Assembly: GCA_003427395.1 (NCBI GenBank)
Contig: BFEA01000022.1
Location: 5,591,112-5,623,191 of the forward strand
Source of the DNA: Chara braunii
Taxonomy: Eukaryota; Streptophyta; Charophyceae; Charales; Characeae
Direction: 5' to 3'
Length of the DNA: 32,080 bases
Within the stretch, counting starts at the first letter, position 1. The number at the start of each line of letters is the position of its first letter. The position numbers were made by a program, and so were the translations under genes. The notes under the pieces were generated by a model. The model ran no database searches and had not been told where the DNA came from. It saw only the letters and a list, made by a program, of their open reading frames with translations. Below are positions 28,501 to 32,080 of this stretch, one piece after another.

Positions 28501-29793
28501 GGAGGTGAGTATATCTGTAAAATAGGTGAGAGCATACTCTCCTATTTTAGTTGAATCCTTCGCTGGCTCAGCGGCCTCTTGGAAGAAGGGGTGGTGCATC
28601 TCTCTCATGAGGCTATGTGCTCTTGGTGGACAGACGCGTTGGAAGGTTTCTTTTGTCATTCGGTCGCTGGTCGCCATGCCCCTCTCTTGCGCTCTGCTGG
28701 CCCAAAGAGCTTGTTGTGACATTTGACTATCCTCTAGTTTCTGCAGTACTCTGTCTCTCCGATGTTGCCAGTATAGTTTTGCGAAAGACTTCTTATCCAA
28801 CTCCTCCTCGGCCTCCGCTATCATGGCTCTGCATTTTTCCTCTTCCTGCCTTCTACCTTTGGCTTGAACCCTTGAGAAGACGTCCAGCGCTCGTGTGAGA
28901 ATCCGGAAACCCATTTGAAGCTAGTCTTCTTCGGTGCGGAAGTCTCCCTTCGTCTGTTGCCAGCTGGTCCAGTGCGCTGCCACCCATTTCAAGACTAGCG
29001 GATCCTTCAGCAATTCGGTATTTAACTGAAAAGTGCATGGTCCTCTGACTATCTGATCTGCTAGATCGAAGCTGGCTATCAGCGGCCGGTGATCTGAGAT
29101 CGACTCAATAGTCTGATCGACGTCCATGAGCGCCTCCCATGCAACGCCAGATGCTAAAACGAGGTCCAACCTTCGCTTTGGGGGCGGGTGGTCGCCCGTC
29201 CTTTGCGAGGAGAACCAAGTATAGCCTGCTTCCATGGGGTGGGTGGTTCTGTAGGTGTCCACCAAGTTTCACTCACCCATGAAGTTTGCTAGCATGACCG
29301 CGCCAATCTTTCTAGGTGTGACCTCTTGAGAGTCGAGTCCCGGTGTAAGGACCACGTTGAAGTCTTCGACGAGGATCAGGTTGTCTGAAGGTGGAACAAT
29401 TGTTGGCAGCTCCTCCAAGAAGGAGCGACACTCGGCAGGCTCTGAGGGGGCATATATGGACATCAGGGTCCATTCTTCCGTTCCCAGATGGATTCTACAC
29501 CAGGCCCAGTGGCCCCTGATATTTGCGTCTTGCTCCAGCAGGTCAAAGTCAAGGCCTCTGTGAAACAGGATAGCGCATCCTCCCTTGGTACCGTCCGCAG
29601 GTGCCCAGATTTGCGGGCCTCTCCACCATTCGTTGAGCTGGTCAATTTTACCTTCGTCAAGCTTGGTTTCCTGCAACATGAGGACTTGAACTTTCTGATC
29701 ATGAATCCGGGTCTTGAGCCTGGCTTTCTTGTAGCGTCTTGTCGATTCTCCAAGTCCTCGAACGTTCCACGTTCCTAGCTTAAGGTTGGTCAT
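25557..29793 (-). pseudogene. LINE ORF2: endonuclease, RT, zf-RVT-like region
   Basis: ORF2 starts at 29793 with MTNLKLGTWNVRGL. The APE endonuclease has QETKL, IYAPSEP, EDFNVV (usual GDFN), RRLDLVLAS and SDHRPL, so its key residues are mostly kept. TGA (29269) and TAG (28921) interrupt it in frame. A frameshift near 28390 leads to RT: LIYKKGDKRNVRNWRPIS, motif A MLNLEKAYDRVNW with Asn replacing the catalytic Asp, motif B SLRQGCPLASLLFAL and motif C AIADDLLLSI with both Asp. A further frameshift lies near 27370-27420. Stops occur at 28333, 27854, 27057 and 26832, plus several in 26571-26831. The C-terminal zinc region (KCKRYGSTEEETLTHLFWAC) has Tyr where the second Cys is expected. It is about 1410 codons long, normal for the family. 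Confidence 0.9.
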
Positions 29794-32080
29794 TTTGGGG
29801 GCCTGCTGTGGTGGAGTTTTGAATCCGCTGAGAGTCTTCTTTCTGCTGTCTTCCGAGCCTCACTCTTCCGGTTGCAGCTGTTTCGGCTGCGCTGGCCCAC
29901 GGTGCTAGAAGGAGGTTTCTGAAGCCTGGCATATGAGGCTGCTTGTCTGTTGCCAAGGTCATGCAGAATTCAGCGACGAGCGTCGCATTGACGTCGTCGG
30001 TTAGGAAGGTCTCCTGCAGCTCTTTAGTTGTGGTGGCCTCTAGCCAAGTGGAGGGGGGCCAGACAATGTTTTGAGTGGCGAGCAGCGTCGCTGTGTCAAA
30101 ATTTATCTTCACGTCGATGACACCGATGGAAAAATGCCAACTTCCACCGGCCGTTGCTGCAACTGTTTTCCTGCCAACGCGGATCCCTGAGATGAGCCTG
30201 AAGGGGAAGTGGTCGGCGATGAACGTGGTTGTCACTGCTCTGACTGCTTCTTTTGTGGTTGGGGATGTGCTTACCACCACTGTTGGGATCGCCAACGGTC
30301 CTCGTTCGGTTCTCCTTGCCATAAACTTGATACCTTGGGGTGACGGCACGAAGCATAGAATGACCAGCTGATGTTTGACTGCACCTGTATTGAGGCTACT
30401 GCCGGATGGTTGACTGGGCAGTCCGGAGTGCTGCGCTGCTGCAGGAAGAGGCCCTGTTGGAATTGACAGCGGGGAGGTTGACACTCTGGTGGAGGGGACA
30501 GAGAAGTAGTCAAGCTCTCCTTCCTCTTCTTCTTGTGTGGTTTGGCCTTTCCCGTCCTTGTTGATCCTGCGCAACTTCACTGGTGTGCGAAGTACCAATC
30601 TTGAGTATCGCACGGTGGTATGTGCAAACGGTACTCCGGTGTCTTCCATATCTCCAACTCTGGTTTTGCCGGTTGTACCTGCGTGACGTAACCTCTGCAG
30701 GCTTGCCTGTTCCTCACAGACGGATGACGTGGGCGGGGGGTGGGTGGAGTGGGGGTTAAAGGCGGGGTTAAAATGCGTAGTCACTGTGACGTATTGTGAG
30801 GGGATTTGGAGGTGTGGATGGTGGGGATGAGTCTCATGGGTAGCAGAGCTTGTCGGTTGGGTGGTGGTGGTTGCGGTACCAGATAGGGGTGGGGGGGGCA
30901 AGGCTGATGGGTGTCCTGGGTGCTGCTGCTGCAGGTGGGAGCTCTGCAGTTAAGGGCTATAGAGTGGAGCACCCAGCTGTAGAGTCGGGGGTAAGGGTGG
31001 TCTTGCGACTGAGACCAGTGGCGGCGAGTGGGTGAAGGCGGTGGACAGATGGTTCAGTAAGGTGGGGTTGCCGGGGTGGAATGCGGGAGGGCGTAGTGGT
31101 CCCAGCGGGAAGGGGGGACCTGCCGCGGGAGCAGGGATCACAGACCCAGGGGGGGTTTGGTGGTGGGGGGGCGGGTGTGGGTTTTGGTGGGGCGGGGGGT
31201 TGGGCTGAAAAGGGATGATTGCTTGTTGGTGGACTGTGTTTTGGACTGCGGTGGGGAACTGTGAGTGGTGATCATGGTGGTTCAGCTCAGTCGTGGACTG
31301 GGGGTGAGGCTGCCAAGGCCAAGGTTGTTGGCCCCCGGGGTAAGTTGAAGCTGCAGAACGGTGCAGATTTGCAGGTAGCGGGGGTGGGAGTTGCAGATGA
31401 GGGAGAGGGTGTGCGGGTTGTGGTTGCGCAGTGCCTTGTGCTGGCTGTTGAGGTGGTTGCTGGGGATGATGGAGTTGTGGGTTTTTTGCAGGGTGTCTGT
31501 TGTTGCTTGGCTGTGCTTGAGCAGGGGGGGGGCGCTCTCGCCCTTGTCCTTGTCCCCTGCCTCTTCCGCGCCCTCTGGTTTGTCTCCCAGGTGGCATCAG
31601 CTCCTGGAAGTGGGGGCAGTCTGGGTCGAACTCATCGTGGAACCACCACAAGCATTTTTGGCAGAACGGAGTGTCCTGATTCGCGAAATGGATCTGCATC
31701 GCCTGTCCAGTCAGACGTCAGAGGACTACCCATTCTTTGAAGGTGTCCTTGACAATCGGGTCGCAGTCTATTTACACGTTGCCTAAGCGGGGTTCCGCCT
31801 CCTTTTTATCCAGGGGATGCATATGTATTATGGGGCCCATCAATTTCTCGACAGTGTATTTAAGTGAGAACAGTGCTCCCAATGGAACTCTGAGCGCAAT
31901 GATGCGGTATTTGGCGGCAGCCTGAGGAGTAGGTAGTGAAAGGCAAAAACAGAAGTTGAGAGAAGAATATAGAAAGAAGAAAAAAACGAAAATAGAAACT
32001 CTCCCCGGCACCACCTCTTTGTTGTTGGTGGTGATGTTGGACCTCTCAGGGAATCTTGTTGGGGAAGTCCCCCTGTGACC
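29780..32080 (-). pseudogene. LINE ORF1 with zinc knuckle, partial
   Basis: One reading frame runs from the window edge to a TAA at 29780-29782, interrupted by TAA (31772), TGA (31718) and TAA (30950). RIIALRVPLGALFSLKYTVE and KLMGPIIHMHPLDKKEAEP, then QIHFANQDTPFCQKC, resemble the DUF4283-plus-zinc-knuckle layout of plant LINE ORF1. The knuckle CQKCLWWFHDEFDPDCPH is an unusual C-x2-C-x4-H-x6-C form. An RG-rich stretch (RQTRGRGRGRGQGQGRE) follows, then a long Pro/Gln/His-rich region. The last 200 residues look more globular (LPLQ/RLISGIRVGRKTVAA, FSIGVIDVKINFDTATLL). The protein would bind LINE RNA and chaperone reverse transcription. Its stop overlaps the ORF2 start by 14 bases. Confidence 0.75.

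Larger units (their letters stand above)
24852..32080 (-). mobile_element. Nearly full-length minus-strand LINE
   Basis: From its 3' end, the element comprises a 62-base poly(T) (24852-24913, one ambiguous base at 24883), a 3' UTR of about 640 bases, ORF2 (25557-29793) and ORF1 (29780 to beyond 32080). It encodes a zinc-knuckle ORF1 protein, an APE-type endonuclease, RT and a C-terminal zinc-like region, the layout of plant L1-type LINEs. Stops, at least two frameshifts and changed catalytic residues make it non-autonomous. The 5' end lies outside the window. Confidence 0.9.

Noticed and set aside
29780-31699. Proline-rich host protein gene
   Set aside because: It is in frame and adjacent to the endonuclease/RT ORF2, has a zinc knuckle and overlaps ORF2 by 14 bases, so LINE ORF1 explains it better.
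30850-31740. Plus-strand Gly/Val-rich ORFs opposite LINE ORF1
   Set aside because: They are shadows of the proline-rich minus-strand ORF1, without motifs of their own.
31926-31990. Intron within LINE ORF1 (pyrimidine tract ending CAG on the minus strand)
   Set aside because: A 3' splice-like signal exists, but the 5' side is weak, the intron would be only about 70 bases, and introns are not expected in LINE ORFs.

Overview
This window reads as a graveyard of nested transposable elements in a eukaryotic nuclear genome. The likely host is a streptophyte (green-plant lineage), perhaps a charophyte alga or another early-diverging member. That placement is an inference. It rests on plant-type LINEs (APE endonuclease, reverse transcriptase, C-terminal zf-RVT-like region), a chromodomain Ty3/gypsy element, an LTR next to an initiator-Met-tRNA primer-binding site of the kind common in plant retrotransposons, and a short stretch resembling the C-terminus of a bryophyte-type mitochondrial rps4. 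No intact host gene, tRNA, rRNA or CRISPR array was found.

Left part (1-9600). A repeat- and hairpin-rich stretch (1-1169) precedes a frameshifted LINE reverse transcriptase (1170-2077, +). That LINE is cut off at about 2078 by the 3' LTR of a chromodomain Ty3/gypsy element lying on the minus strand (2078-8015). The gypsy element keeps gag, protease, RT, RNase H, integrase, chromodomain and polypurine tract, but has several stops and frameshifts. Directly upstream of its gag start is the rps4-like fragment (8042-8201, +). An orphan LTR with primer-binding site (9352-9599, -) follows; it does not match the gypsy LTR.

Middle (9600-20505). A non-repetitive stretch holds two weak exon candidates (minus strand, 10519-11667). 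A second, plus-strand Ty3/gypsy element (11970-15298) stops abruptly inside RT. Next comes the C-terminus of a LINE (15717-16253). Its 3' UTR is split by a second LINE (16498-20044), which is flanked by a perfect 16-bp target-site duplication and ends in 28 A. The outer LINE resumes at 20061 and ends in a (TAAA)-type tail.

Right part (20505-32080). This part holds A-tailed insertions of very different lengths with target duplications. Two consist of almost nothing but poly(A), one is 62 nt, and one is a 386-bp LINE tail. It also has three fold-back (MITE-like) elements and a plus-strand ORF that is probably the N-terminal part of a LINE ORF1. Last is a long, nearly complete minus-strand LINE (24852 to beyond the window end) with ORF1 and ORF2 overlapping by 14 nt.

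The most distinctive observations are the cleanly dated nested LINE insertion, the near-empty poly(A) insertions, a 3'-terminal sequence shared by four LINE ends, and short GC-hairpin arrays in regions linked to LINE 3' ends. I did not find a convincing new functional system.
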